Shown here one piece after another: positions 45,054-56,530 of a stretch of DNA of 64,000 bases; positions within the stretch are counted from its first letter, which is position 1; every line of letters starts with the position of its first letter. The position numbers and the translations under genes are program-made. Below the pieces are notes generated by a model. That model did not search any database and was not told where the DNA came from. It saw only the letters and a list, made by a program, of their open reading frames with translations. The stretch is from Apiotrichum sp. Y4204 (lineage: Eukaryota; Basidiomycota; Tremellomycetes; Trichosporonales; Trichosporonaceae): contig JAMYHL010000002.1 in NCBI GenBank assembly GCA_025531455.1, positions 62,001 through 126,000 of the forward strand, in the 5' to 3' direction.

Positions 45054-45864
45054 GCGTAGAGACATGCATTCGTAACGGATCGAGCAGGAGAGAAGCTGGG
45101 AAGAGGGACGAGCGAGCGCACGAGTCGGAGATTGAGCCCACCGAGTGGAAGACCGGCGGGAGGGGTGAGAAGGAAGAGCGGGGACAGTATCTGTGCGGGA
45201 TGACCGCTGTGGATTGGTGCTGGAGACAAAGATCAGACGAGGTGACGAGTAGCGAGACTGAGCGCGATCATTTTGATCCTGCGCATCAGGCAAGCGCAGC
45301 AAGGCGCATCTGATGACTGAACATCTGTGATCGCCGGAAGAGAGGACACGACGGGCGTGACTGAGAGACGGCGACTGACCACAAAGAGCCAACGATTGCA
45401 GAGAATGGCGACTGCTCGCCGTCACTACTTGCTCCTCACGACTTATTCACTCACTGTCCACCTTTCACTCTAGTAGATTCTCCCCGACGCCATTCGATTG
45501 ATCGAGCTCGAGATCCACCACCCATAACAGCTAGCTGGCTAGCCCCGATCCCACGTCACTCGACGCCTCGAGGCGCGAACGAAGCCACCAGTGGCCTCGA
45601 AGCCTCGAAGCCTCGAGGCTGTGGCGTGAGGGTGTGTTTGTGTACAGTGTTTGTGTACGCGTATATAATCACTTCCCTCTCCCTTCTCTACCCTCTCCCC
45701 ATCATATATCTTGTTCCTCGTCGCCTTGTACCTCTCTTCACCACTCGCTCGTAACCCCCGTCACTCCATCTGATTCTTTCCTCCTTCCCCCAGCCCCGCT
45801 GCTCCGGTTGTTTCTTCCTCACCTTCCTACTCCTCATCTTCCCACCACCTCCCACCTCGCACCC
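45054..45864. other. Intergenic with CCTCGAGG repeats and promoter of the next gene
   Basis: No gene seen. Holds CCTCGA-type repeats (45565-45620), a TATATAA box (45662-45668) and a C/T-rich leader to 45864. Confidence 0.5.
45565..45620. repeat. Clustered GCCTCGA palindromes and tandem units
   Basis: GCCTCGAGGC at 45565-45574, then three tandem GCCTCGAA-like units ending in AGCCTCGAGGCT at 45593-45620. Five CCTCGA words in 56 nt, roughly 245 nt before the ATG of the next gene and 50 nt before its TATA box. Confidence 0.7.
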
Positions 45865-47149
45865 ATGGACAAACCAACCCTCCTGCACTGGGCCCTCCCC
45901 TCCGCCCCGCCCCACGCCATAAGTGACGCGGGCGTGCTCGTTCTCGTCCGCGCGCTCGGCGTTCTCGCCCTCGCGGCGTCGCAGTGGAATATCGCGTGGA
46001 TGGAGGAGGCGCCAGTAAGTCTTCGTGTCTTCCCCCCGGGGTCCCTCCCTGTTCCACTCATTATTCTAACTCTCTCTCACTCATACTTACTCCCAGTTTG
46101 ACAGCATCCCGAATATCGATCACAGCACCCTCCCCGAGCTGCAGTCACACACGCGCGCGGCGCTCAAGCACCGCGTCTCCGTTCTCGGCGGAAACGATGC
46201 CAGTGGATGGTCAAGTCTTGGGTAACCCACTAATAGCAGCGAGCACGACGCGCCTTCTCTCCGAGCGGGCCAACTTCGGCGCGCTCCTCGCTCGCCCAAA
46301 CGCCGCGCCGCCCGCCGTACGCTCCGCCCTCAGCGCCGCGCTCGCCGAGGACGTACTTGCCGCCCCTGTCCCGGTGGCTGAGGAGGTCGCGCAGATCGGG
46401 TGGGGGCCCGCGGGTGCGTGGCTGTCGTACCAGATCCTCAGTGGGTAAAACAGTTAGAGCGGTTCTGACTCTAGTATCCATGATTGACCCGGACTGGGGC
46501 GCTGACTCACTCGTCCCGGAGCTCGTTGAGGACGAGGAAGTCGAGGTGGACTGCGACGACTGTCGCCAGGACGCGTTTACGCCCTGGGAGCTCGTGTGGA
46601 AGTTCTACTCGCCTGCAGAGCTGCGCAAGCACCAGGAGAGCTACCATGCGCCGCTCGCGCAGGCGAAGCGGTACCTCGAGACGCTGCGGCGCGGAGACGG
46701 GTACGCGTGTCCTGGCTGGGACTATACTTGTGACTCGCCGAGAGAGTGTACCGAAAGGTGAGGAAGGATGGAGCCCGTGCTAATCCCACAGTTACAGCAC
46801 GCACGAGATGCTCGCAGACCACATCCTCCGCACGCACTTTGACGATGTGGGCGCTGGCCTCCCGGCCCGATACTTCCTCGTCTTTGCTGAGGCCGCGGCT
46901 GCCCAGGTTGTCGAGAGAATCAGGATTCCCCCGTCGTCTGGACCATCTACGCCGACCACACCAACCCCAGTTTTCACCTCCCCGCTCGACGCGCACTGCG
47001 CGACGATGGCCCACTGGCTTCCGAAGATGCGTGCCTGGGCGGCCGCCGAGGAGAGGATGAACGACAGCGCGCAGGGCAAACGCTTTATACTGTTCATGGA
47101 GCGGCACCCGCCGAGCGATGACCTCTGGTCCGGCGGGAAGGTTGGGTGA
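45865..47149 (+). CDS. Uncharacterised Cys/His-containing protein
   Basis: Five exons: 45865..46014, 46097..46202, 46240..46440, 46475..46757, 46792..47149 (365 aa). The 37-nt intron before exon 3 has a weak donor (GTGGAT) but a CTAATAGCAG end and restores frame; exon 5 could also start nine bases later. The N-terminal half is helical (LVLVRALGVLALAASQWNIA; TTRLLSERANFGALLARPNA). The central block DEEVEVDCDDCRQDAFTPWE is followed by LRKHQESYH, then CPGWDYTCDSPREC and HEMLADHILRTHF: CxxC and Cx6C pairs plus HxxxYH and HxxxxH spacings suggest zinc binding, like two divergent C2H2-type fingers. The C-terminus is soluble and ends LWSGGKVG. Probably fungal-specific; no family recognised. Confidence 0.65.
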
Positions 47150-47331
47150 GCGTGTCGGTTCGAGGTGGAGCACGTACGCGAGAAGATGACTGGAGGCAGG
47201 GGTGATTTAGGACGAGACACCAGTCCTATACGATTGACAATTCAGATGAGACACACCAACAGGGGAAGGCGAGATACCATGGAGGTAGACAGTAGGACGA
47301 TACGATACATACGATGCAGAGCAGTACATTC

Positions 47332-48415
47332 CTAAATCTCCTTCTTGACCATCATGAGCACTAGCGGCCACGCAACGTCCACCTCGTCCTTCCCCACCTT
47401 CTCCTTCAATGCGGCAATCAGCCTATCGACGATATCCCCGTCTTTAGACATATCCTCTGGATGCTTCTCATGAAACGCATGCAGCGCGCTCGCGCTCCTA
47501 AGGTACCCCTCGAGGGCCTCCCACCCCCATTTCCGCTGGAGCGTCCACTGGCGACCGAGGCTATCCTTCTTGATGCGCACAGCACTCTGGGGATCCCACC
47601 CACTGCTGCCCGCGACCGGGGCCGGCTCGTGGATCCGCTCCGGGACGGGATATCCCCCCTCGAACAAGTTCGGCAGCCGCGACAGCCGCTCGAGCGTCGC
47701 GTCAGTGATAGTCGGTTCAACAGGGAACGGCACTGCGTCCAGCAGGCCCTCGACGATCCGCCGTCCAGGCTGCGACCAGTATGGCCCCAGCGCGCTCTTC
47801 CCCCCGTTATACGACGATATGAGCGCGTTCAGCGCCGGATACTTTGGCAGCGTCATCTCACCGTATCCCTGCAATCAGTACTTCTCCCGTCATTCCCCCG
47901 CTTTTCCTCTCCTCACTCACGACATAGGCCACGGTGCCTCCCGGGCGGAGAATCCTCGCGAGCTGGCCCCACGCGCGCGGGTGGTCAAACCAGTGCGCCG
48001 CCTGTCCCGCAACCACCAGATCGACGCTTTGTTCCGGCACCGTGGCGAGGTCCTCGGCGCTCCCGACCGCGTAGTGTATCTTCTTGCCCTTCTCGGGCTG
48101 GAGCCCCACAGACACCATCTTTGGGCTGGGGTCCAGCGCGGTCGTGCTCTCGAACCTCGGTGCGAGCGCCTGCGCCATAAAGCCTGTTGTCAGGTGGAGT
48201 CCAGAAGGCACTCGCAGCTTACCAGGCCCGCATCCCAGGTCGAGGGCGTGCCGCACCCCGCCGGTGTTGTCCTGTATGTGGTACGCCGCGATGATCTCGT
48301 ACAGCCGCGCAGGGTATGTTCTGGGATGAGTGGGGGACAAAGGGGGGCTTGGGGCTCACGGGCGCGAGGCGAGGTAGCCTGCTACGTCAAAGGTGGCCTT
48401 TGCGAATGTTGCCAT
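47332..48415 (-). CDS. SAM-dependent methyltransferase, class I (type 11)
   Basis: Four exons: 48415..48360, 48320..48224, 48184..47921, 47868..47332 (317 aa). Starts MATFAKATFDVAGYLASRPT and YPARLYEIIAAYH, then motif I HALDLGCGPG with its last Gly split by an intron, FESTTALDPSPKMV (post-I acidic residue), VGSAEDLATVPEQSVDLVVA (motifs II and III) and QAAHWFDHPRAWGQLARILR with PGGTVAYV. The F(D/N)xxxYxxxRPxYP opening and AAHWFD are typical of fungal relatives of trans-aconitate 3-methyltransferase/Crg1. It likely methylates a small carboxylate; the true substrate is unknown. Cytosolic, no targeting signal. Converges on the preceding gene (182-nt gap). Confidence 0.8.
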
Positions 48416-49076
48416 TGGTTTGTTGTTGTTGTTGCTATTGCTGCTGGAGCTGGAGAGTTGAGGATGAGAGGATATTTATGCTCGACCCAGGCAAGCTATC
48501 GACGCGACCGAGGACTGGATCTCATCTCGTGGCGGGGTCGTTTGCGGGCATGGCCGATGACGTACAGCCAGGCCAAGAGTCGCACTTGTTCGGGATTACC
48601 GGCTGGCGAGAGGTGGTGGTTTCAAGGCCGATATCGCCTAGATTGTTGCGACGTGATGCATGTGCTCTTGGATCTTATGAATGCATTGCTCGAGTATCAT
48701 GTGCGATGCTCCGAGTTGTCTGAGGCTTGTGATGTTCAGCATGGGGACGAGGGAGGGTTCAGTGGGACGCGGTGAACATCGGTTTTAGGAATCCTCTGCT
48801 TGGAGCTCGGCTGCAGGCTCTCGTCGTTGGCCTCAACATGTCCGTCAGACGCTCATCAGGAGGCTAGTAGCTTAGTAGCAAAGCAGTCGAGCGTCCAGTC
48901 CGTCGCATTGTTGGGCGAAAAGACGCAAGAGAAATGGACAAAATGGCAAACGAGACAAAGAAGCAATGGCTGATGGGCGGAGCGCGGAGCGAAAATCAAA
49001 CTGCGCCGCGCCAGTCACTTTCATCTCGAAAACAAACATCCATCCAACTTTCGCCTCCACCCATCCCATCACCACC
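48416..49076. other. Divergent promoter region
   Basis: Between methyltransferase (minus) and DUF4604 gene (plus). A TTGTTGTTGTTG leader lies next to the methyltransferase start. No gene seen. Confidence 0.5.
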
Positions 49077-49690
49077 ATGTCCGGCGGCAAGGCGCAGTAC
49101 TCAAAGCTGGAATACGTCGCGCAGAAGCCGTCCTTTCTCACAAACTTTGGCGCGCCGCCGCGGAGCGAGCGGGGCGAGCGAAGCGGGCGCGGGCGCGATG
49201 GCGATAGCGATCTCCCGTCGCGGCCGAAAGACGGGAAATGGGCCGAGGGCAGCGACGAGGAGGACGAGGAGGGAGACGAGTGGGACGCGCAGTTTGGCGG
49301 CGGGGAGGGGCCGCAGGTCGTCGTGCTCAAGGAGGGGCGGCATCTGAGTGCTGAGGAGGTTGCCCGGGAGCGGCGGAGAGGTGAGTCTTCGCGCCGGCCC
49401 CTGGCGGTGTGGGCGGGTGGAGATATTGAGCTAATGTCCCAGCTGCCGGTCTCCCATCACCGCCGCCGACGGACAAGGGGAAAGAAAGGGAGGATAAGGA
49501 GGACAAGGATGACAAGGACAAGGATGCGGGCGACAAGAAACGCACACGACCGACGCCCGCGGGGCACAAGCGCAAGCTCGTCGGCGAGGCTGTTGCCGCT
49601 GCTGCGCCCGAGGCGTCCGACGGGAAGAAGAAGAAGAAGAAGAAGGCTGCCAAGGGCCTGCTCAGCTTTGATGAGGCCGAGGAGGAGTGA
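49077..49690 (+). CDS. DUF4604 protein (KIAA1143-like)
   Basis: Two exons: 49077..49380 and 49443..49690 (183 aa), 62-nt intron. Starts MSGGKAQYSKLEYVAQKPSF with LTNFGAP, an acidic stretch EGSDEEDEEGDEWD, then GPQVVVLKEGRHLSAEEVAR. After the splice come Pro/Lys/Asp repeats, a run of seven Lys and the end LLSFDEAEEE. YVxxxPxFL at the N-terminus, a PQVVVL core and a (L)LSFD end form the DUF4604 signature seen in human KIAA1143. The function is not established; the charged composition suggests a nuclear protein. Distinctive feature: poly-Lys of GAAGAAGAAG codons, prone to slippage. Confidence 0.8.
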
Positions 49691-50070
49691 GAGTGGGGAG
49701 AGGGTCCGGGGACCCGAGGTGAGGGATGGGCAGTCCTCCAGAGCAGGAGTCGTTCTCTGCTCTTCTCTCGTCACATCATTGCATCCCCCGCGCATGCATG
49801 AGCAGCATCAGACACGGGAGACGGCGCAGATGTTGCAGAGCGCGCGGAGCATGTAAACCCAGCAGTATTCTATGCATGTATAACCACCGAGCCGCGCAGT
49901 GAGCGGGTTGTAAAGCGTGGGCACTGGTTGGCTGACAGAAGCCAGACCTGGGCGGTGGCGGTGACACACAAATGAACCGAAAAGTTGGAATCTCAAGACT
50001 GGCGAAGTCCATCAAGCCGACCTTGGAAACCTCACTTCATCACCATCACCGACCACCTCGCCACTCCATC
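49691..50070. other. Intergenic, promoter of NDUFAF6 gene
   Basis: 380 nt without a supported gene. Confidence 0.45.
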
Positions 50071-51290
50071 ATGCGTCCCGCCCTCCGTCGAATCGCCCCC
50101 GTCCTGCGCCGTGGCCACGCCGGCTGCTCGGGCCACAACCACGCGCACGCGCACGCACATGCGCCCGCGCAAACAAAACCCACAACCTCCTCCCCTCCAG
50201 CATCAGCGACGGCGCACGCGCACGCCGCGACGGCCTCGGCGCGTGCCGCCGCCGCTGCCGCCGGCACGAGCTCCGCCCACGCACCGAGTACAGGTGCCGG
50301 GGGGCCCGCAGCGAGTGCGGCGTACTGCACCGACCTTGTGCGCCGGCTGGACCCGGACGCATGGCTGACGAGCTACTTCTGGCCGGGGCGCGAGCGCGCG
50401 TGGTGGCTCGCGATCCGCGCCTTCAACGTAAGCTACAAAAACAATACAACAGCCTCTGATACCAGGTCGAGCTGCACCTCGTCTCGTCGTCGACGACGCA
50501 GCCTGCCATCGCGGCCATGCGGTTCCAGTTCTGGCGTGACGCACTCACCGCGATATACTCGGGCGCCGCGGTGCCCCAGCACCCCGTTGCGCAGGCGCTC
50601 GCGGACGTGCATGCCGCTCGTCCCGTGATGAAGTACTACCTTAGCCAGCTGATCGAGGTTCGGGTGAGTAGGGAGTGTGCAAGCGTCTCGCCTGTGCCGC
50701 AGATGACAGACGAGTCTCAGCTACTAACACCTAAGGCAAAGTCACTTTCCGCCCCGCCAGCCGCAGCGACGCTCGACGGGTACCTCTCGACGCACCTCAT
50801 CCCGAGCGCGCTGCTGCAGGGCTCTCTCCCGCTCCTCCTCCCGCCATCGGACGAGGGCACGGCGCACATCTCGCACACGCTCTCGCACGTTGCCCACCTG
50901 CTGGCAGTCACGTCTCTCCTGCACTCGATTCCTCACGCCGTGGCGAACAAGACTCTCCCCCTCCCGCGCGACGTGTGCGCCAACCACGGCGTAACGGACG
51001 AGGCCGTTTTCCGCTCGGGCGCCGCCGCCGACGGGTTCCGCGACGCCGTCTTCGAGGTCGCCACGCGCGGGATGGACGAGCTCATCACCGCCCGCACCGA
51101 CCTCAAGCGCGACGGCGGCCGCGTCGTCCCGACACAGACCATGCCGCTCTTCCTCGCCGCCGTCCCTGCCGAGCGATACCTCCAGCGCCTCGAGGGCCTC
51201 GACTTTGATGTCTTTGCGCCCGAGCTCCAGAAGCATGATTGGCGCCTCGCACCCATGATCTGGTGGCGATACCAGAGCGGGAAGCTCTAA
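50071..51290 (+). CDS. Complex I assembly factor NDUFAF6 (squalene/phytoene synthase-like)
   Basis: Three exons: 50071..50427, 50466..50663, 50736..51290 (369 aa). The N-terminus MRPALRRIAPVLRRGHAG is an Arg-rich mitochondrial presequence, followed by a His/Ala repeat (GHNHAHAHAHAPAQ) and a long Ala-rich stretch. The conserved part starts AAYCTDLVRRLDPDAWLTSY with FWPGRERAWWLAIRAFNVEL, then FQFWRDALTAIYSG, HPVAQALADVHAARP and, late, LPRDVCANHGVTDEAV. This is the trans-isoprenyl diphosphate synthase-like fold; the FNxEL(A/H)xV turn and FWRDA are the NDUFAF6/Sicily signature, and the Asp-rich DxxxD substrate motifs of true synthases are not seen. Known role: assembly of complex I, particularly ND1 biogenesis, in the matrix side of the inner membrane. 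Ends in a WW(R)YQSGKL tail. Confidence 0.85.
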
Positions 51291-51492
51291 GGATGCATTC
51301 GTGGTGGAGAAAGGATGTGTGCTTGAGAACCTGGCAGATGCTCACTGACAATCTGACCCGACGAGGCTGATACCCAGCAAAACGAATGCAGAGAATCAAG
51401 TTGGCGGACTACCACGTCCCCCCAGCTGCCCAGCATTCACACCTCTCACCTCAGCTCATCACATTCATACTCGTAACAACTCTTCTACATCT

Positions 51493-52487
51493 CTACCAAC
51501 GGCCCCCGCCCCCGCCGTACCCTCCGCCGCCCTGCATCCCCCCGGGACCGCCGAAGCCTGGTCCACCGCCCCCGCCAAACCCACCCGGCCCTCCGGGTCC
51601 ACCGCCGTAGCCACCCGGCCCTCCGGGTCCACCGCCGTAGCCACCCGGCCCTCCGGGTCCGCCGCCGTAGCCACCTGGTCCACCCGGTCCGCCACCGAAG
51701 CCACCTGGTCCTCCGGGACCACCAGGGCCACCGTGGTGGCCGCCGTGGTGGCCACCGTGGCCGAACCCGCCGCCCTGGCCGCCGTACTGGCCGCCGGGTG
51801 GCCCGCCAAACCCGCCCTGTTGACCGCCGAAGCCGCCGCCCTGGCCGCCGAACCCGCCGCCCTGGTTGCCGTACTGGCCGCCGGGTCGCCCGCCAAAGCC
51901 GCCCTGCTGGCCTCCAAAGCCGCCCTGCTGGCCTCCAAAGCCGCCCTGCTGGCCGCCCTGGAACGGCGGTGGCCCACTAGGCTTGGTGTAGTTGTTCGCG
52001 AGCTTGTCCTTTTTCATATTCTGGCCGTCAGTGGTTCCGCATATACAGTATAATGTCTTCTCAATGCGCGATACCCACCTTGAGGAGATGTCCGAGGATC
52101 GCGCCACCCAGCCCGCCGCCCATGGCGCCCGCGCCGGTATGTCCGCTCAGCTTGCCCATGATCCCGCCGACGCCGGCCCCGGCCAGCGTCGATCCGAGCC
52201 CGCGCTCCCCCGTCTGGGGGTCACCACCGAAACCGCGCTCCCCCGTGGCTCCCGTTCCCGCCGGGTCGTTGTAGAACGACTGCGCGGTCGCGCTCGCCTC
52301 CATCTGCTCGGGGTGCGCCTGCCCCGCGGCGGCGAGCGGGTGGTTCCACGTCGTCGTAGGCGGGTTGGTGCTCGGGTTAATGTAGAACCACTGGTTGTAT
52401 CTGTGGTTAGTGGAGTCGGGAGGAAAGAGCTCACGAGTCATCCCACTGGCGGACCCAGGGGTGCGGGAGGTCGTCGTGTGTGTTCAT
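51493..52487 (-). CDS. WW-domain protein with glycine-zipper and long Gly-rich repeat
   Basis: Three exons: 52487..52435, 52400..52079, 52020..51493 (300 aa). Residues about 7-40 form a WW domain: LPHPWVRQWD then, over the splice, SYNQWFYINPSTNPPTTTWN with HP; both Trp and the final Pro are present. Then a helical linker, and a Gly-zipper region (STLAGAGVGGIMGKL, GGGLGGAILGHLLK), then about 170 residues of FGGQQGG and GGPGGYGG repeats with little else. WW domains bind Pro-rich ligands such as PPxY. The tail is prion-like in composition and could phase-separate; that is inference. The repeat is encoded by near-identical 30-nt DNA units, so length may vary among strains. A TATA-like box lies about 65 nt upstream. 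Confidence 0.82.
51560..51960 (-). repeat. Minisatellite coding for Gly-rich repeats
   Basis: Tandem GC-rich units, best preserved at 51590-51690 (30-nt units encoding GGPGGPGGYG) and 51895-51960 (21-nt units encoding GGQQGGF). Confidence 0.8.
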
Positions 52488-54383
52488 CGTGGTAAATGCT
52501 GTGCTGATGGAGAGAGTAGGGAACGAGCGTGGCTCGCGACGAGGGTCTTATAAATGTGTAGCAGCGTTGTCGCCACGTAGACCTCGAGTTTGGGTGCAAG
52601 TTCCATCTCGTTTCCAGACGGCCCGATCACCACGTCATGACTTTCACACTCTGCCCAGAGGGACAGAACTGCCCGGCTATGCAGCGCGTCCACAGAGACA
52701 GGAGTACAGGAGAGCTTGGTAGATAAAGGTTTATGCTCCTATCGTTGCGTAGGAGCGCAGCCTTGCGCTGCGTCATCGGGAAACCACCGCAACGCAATCC
52801 ACAAACAGCTCCACGAACAAGTCCAATCCGCCGTCCTGGTCCTATCTCGGTACTACGCCGCAGGGCAGCGGGCGCAGCGCGACGCGAGCGGCGGGCGCAG
52901 TCGCCGCATTCCCCTGCGTCCGGGTCGTGTGCGCGCTGCGCGTTTCTGTTTCCCAAACACCATCGTCTGTTGTTACGGGTGTTCAACTTTTTCAACACTG
53001 AAGAGCCCCGCGCCCGAGGAGCAAATCCGCAGCGCGCATCTCGTCGCCTGCCCCGCCCGTTCTCCGCCCCGCCCGATCTGGTCTCTGGGCTGGTTTCACC
53101 ACACGGCTTTTTATCCCACCAATGTACAGTACACACCACCCGTGCAGTGCCTCCATGCACGACGAGGGTAGAGGGGATGCATGCTGTTCGACCGCAACAC
53201 GAGGGCTATTCTCGGCACCCGTTGAGGAGGAAAGTAGACAACTGGAGTGGAGGTAGGTGGAGATGGCCGAGAAGGCCGAGATAAGGGACAGGTGATCGCG
53301 TGGAATACATGCTTCGCGCGCGTGAACTGGCACTCATTCCGCCACACACGGCGTTAGCCACTCCCTCCGCCTCGCCCCTCTCTTCGCCCCTCCGCTCCGT
53401 CCTCGCCAGCTCGCCAGCTCGCCACCGCGTCGCGGCCGCGCGAACCCCCCATAAACCGCACCGCATCTCCATTCTTCTTCTTCTTCTTCATTATCGTGCG
53501 GATAAGCAAGCTTCGGGACTGTTTCCCCAGTATGTTTGCTCTCCGGTGCCCTCGTCCCCCGAACTTGTTCGGGGCAGGGATCCCACATCGGATCGAGTGT
53601 CAACCCGGATCAAGCGAGAGGAGGTGGCCGTCTTAGTCCCCAACGCCGGCCTGGCTGCTTGCAGCGTAGAGGCGGGCGTGGGGCGGTGGGCCGTACATTC
53701 TGTAACTATGTGTTGTGCTTTATGAACTGGACTAGTGGCTGCGTTGTGCGTTGTCGGATGGTGGTGATCTCGTCGCTTGCAGACCAAGAGTCGAGTTGGG
53801 TCTCTGAATTTTTTCGAGGCGCGCCTGATTTGTCGATTTGTTGTCAACTTTTGTGAAGCGGAAGCTGCGAGAAGAACCGGTCCAGCTGAGGATGAATGAC
53901 CATGTCTGTTATTTGTTGGGTATGCATTGTGCGTTGCGCTGGGCGGAGGAGCACGTTGGGCTTTCATGGTTGCAGCCTTGGTCTGACACTTGCATACACT
54001 CCCACCTCACGCGTCATTTGCCGCTCGGCTCACTCCGCTCGCGGCTCGCCGCTCGCCATACGCAAGAGATATGAGAGGTTGCATGCGACATATATGCCGT
54101 GATACACGTCCGACAGCCGCCACTCCCCTCCGCCGTGGCCGCCGCCTGCTACTGCTGCTGCTGTATGAATCCATTTTTTGCTGGGATGATGCTGGTTTTA
54201 TCCGCTCTGGCCACTACCGCACGAGATTCGTTCTCTGATGATTCTCGAGCGCGCCAGTGCCAGAGATCGCTAGATGACTAGATCAGAGATCCGTCGACTC
54301 CATGCTGTGCTCCTCCATTAGGTCTGTTGACCTCTTTCCATCCTCTCTCACTCCGCTCCCGCTCCCTCAACGTCTTGCGACGT
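52488..54383. other. Gene-poor region
   Basis: About 1.9 kb with no supported gene, apart from the promoter of the WW gene (TATA-like CATTTATAAG on the minus strand at 52548-52557). Several overlapping Arg-rich frames (52627-53284) are open on both strands and look compositional. The right part holds the 3' flank of TOM70. Confidence 0.5.
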
Positions 54384-56530
54384 TTAGACGCCCTGGGCGA
54401 TCTGGCCGAGACGCTCGGCGTACTCCGGGAAGTTCTTGAGGAAGGCGGCCTGGGCGCGCGAAGCGTGCTCGTACGTGATGGCGTTGACAAGCTCGCCCTC
54501 GGTACGCGCGAGGCGGCCGCTCTTCTCGAACCACACGATCGCGTCGTCAATCTTGCCCTGCTGGAGCGAGAGCTGCGCGAGCGTGGCAACGGCGACGTCG
54601 CAGTCGGGGTCAATCTCGAGTGCCTCCTTGCAGAGCTTCTCGGCGGCGCCAATGTCCTGCTTCCACTGGAAGAGGGCGAGCGCCTTGTTGACGTAGGGAA
54701 GGACATTGCGAGGCTTCCTGACTGTCAGCGAGAATACACCCTTTGCACTCACTTGTCCTGGTCGAGCTCGATCGCGCGCTCAAAGCGCTCAACCGACTCC
54801 GAGTACTTCTGCTGGTCGAGGAGTATCTCGCCGTAGTAGTTGGACGGCTCGCCGCGGTCGGGGAACTGCTTGAGGATGCGGCGGAAGGCGGCCATGGACT
54901 TGGCGACGTCGCCCATCTTGTACTGGGCGACGGCGGCCTGGACGTGGGTGAAGATGAATGCGTCGTCGAGCTCGATCGACTTGTGGTAGTCGGCAATTGC
55001 CTTGTCGTGCTCGCCCATGATGAAGAAGACCTGGCCACGGTGGTAGTAGATGTCCGGGTCGTTGGGGTTGTGGCGGATGGCAGTCTCAAAGTCGCCAAAC
55101 GCGGCGACGGCGTCACCGAGCTCCATGTGCACGGAAGCGATCTTGACCCACGACTGGACAAAGGTGGGGACAAGCTCGAGCGACTTCTCTAGGTCGTTCT
55201 TGGCACCGACCGAGTCGCCGATGAGGAACTTGAAGGTGCCGCGGAGGTTGTACGCCTCGGCCTGGCCCTCCTTCCACGAGATGCCCTGCTCGATGGCCTC
55301 GTTGACGAGGGAGACGGTGTGCGCGTAATCGGCAGCCTCGAGGGCGTCGAACGCGAGGATGAGGGTCTTGTCGCCCTGGGTAGCGTTCTCGGGGAGCATG
55401 GGCTTGTCGTGAGGGCGGAAGGCGGCAAGGTACGACGAGATGAAAGTGGGGGAGGGGAGCTTGCTCTCACGCGACGCAAGAAGCTCCTTGGCGCGGCGGG
55501 TCGCGAGCTTCTTCAGACACCGCTCGACGGCAGCAGCAGCCGACTCGTCCTGGAAGCGCTCGATGATGGTGCAGGCGGTGAAGTCTGGGATCAGAAATGA
55601 ATAAAACACAAAGCCAGTCTGTGGCACCCAAGATTTCGGATAAAGCACTCACCGCGCACGGCCTCCTCGTCGCGGTCGAGGCGCTCGAGCGCCGTGGCTC
55701 TCCTCTTGAGGGCCTTGACGCTGCAATGTCAGCGTGACGGTCTCATACAAATTCATGTGGCGCAATGCCAGCGCCAGCACTCACTAGGTGCGGTCGAGGT
55801 TGAGGGCCTCGTCGCAGTCCTTGACACAGAGCTCGTACTCGGGAGGCGAGTAGTTGGTGTAGCCTGGAATCAGTATATGCTGTTGTGGACGTCCCTTAAA
55901 CATCACCAACGTCGCCCAACTCCACCAATCGACATTGATCGCTCCACACCAACCCATCCACCGTTACTCACACGCAGCACGGTTCGAGTAGAAGACGGCG
56001 TCCTTCTTAACCGATACCTCGATGGCCTTGGTGTAGCACGCGACGGCCTTCTTAAAGTCCTTCTTGGAGTAGAGCTTGTTTCCTCTGTCCTTGAGGGTCG
56101 CGCCGAGGGCATTGCGGTCGGCCTCGGACATGGCCTCAAGGCCAGCAGCATCAGGAACACCCGCAAACGGGTCCTCGGCCGCCTCGACCTTGGTGTCTGC
56201 CGGCTTGGGCTTGATCTCCTCGAGGAGGGGTCCGTCCGTGCCCTCGCCCTTGAGGAACTTGTCGTTCTTTTTGCTCTTCTTCTTCTTCTTGTTCTTCGAG
56301 CTGCCCGAGCCCGGCGCCTTGCCTCCCTCTCCTGCGCCTGCGCCGCCCGACGGCCCCGGCGCAGACCCGCGAGAGTAGAGGTAGTATCCCGCACCGGCGG
56401 CGGCAGCGACACCGGCACCGATGAGGAGAGCGCGCTGGTGCTCCTCGATGAAGCGGTGCGCGCGGTCGAGCAGCGAGGCGGGCGGCTCGGCCGGCTGCAG
56501 GGGAATTACTTGCGGTGCTACGGGCGCCAT
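54384..56530 (-). CDS. TOM70: Mitochondrial import receptor Tom70
   Basis: Five exons: 56530..55972, 55863..55785, 55720..55653, 55584..54753, 54717..54384 (623 aa). A short cytosol-free N-terminus is followed by one TM segment ALLIGAGVAAAAGAGYYLYS (about residues 34-53), a Gly/Pro linker and a basic stretch KNKKKKKSKKNDK. TPR array: LKDRGNKLYSKKDFKKAVAC with SNRAACYTNYSPPEYELCVK, then VKALKRRATALERLDRDEEA, PDIYYHRGQVFFIMGEHDKA, AAVAQYKMGDVAKSMAAFRR, NYYGEILLDQQKYSESVERF, KLCKEALEIDPDCDVAVATL and a last TPR. N-anchor plus about eleven TPRs and total length match Tom70. Known role: outer-membrane receptor binding Hsp70/Hsp90-delivered carrier precursors and passing them to Tom40. Confidence 0.92.

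Noticed and set aside
52627..53284. Overlapping 150-180-codon frames on both strands
   Set aside because: Open simultaneously in several phases, Arg-rich, no start context or domains.
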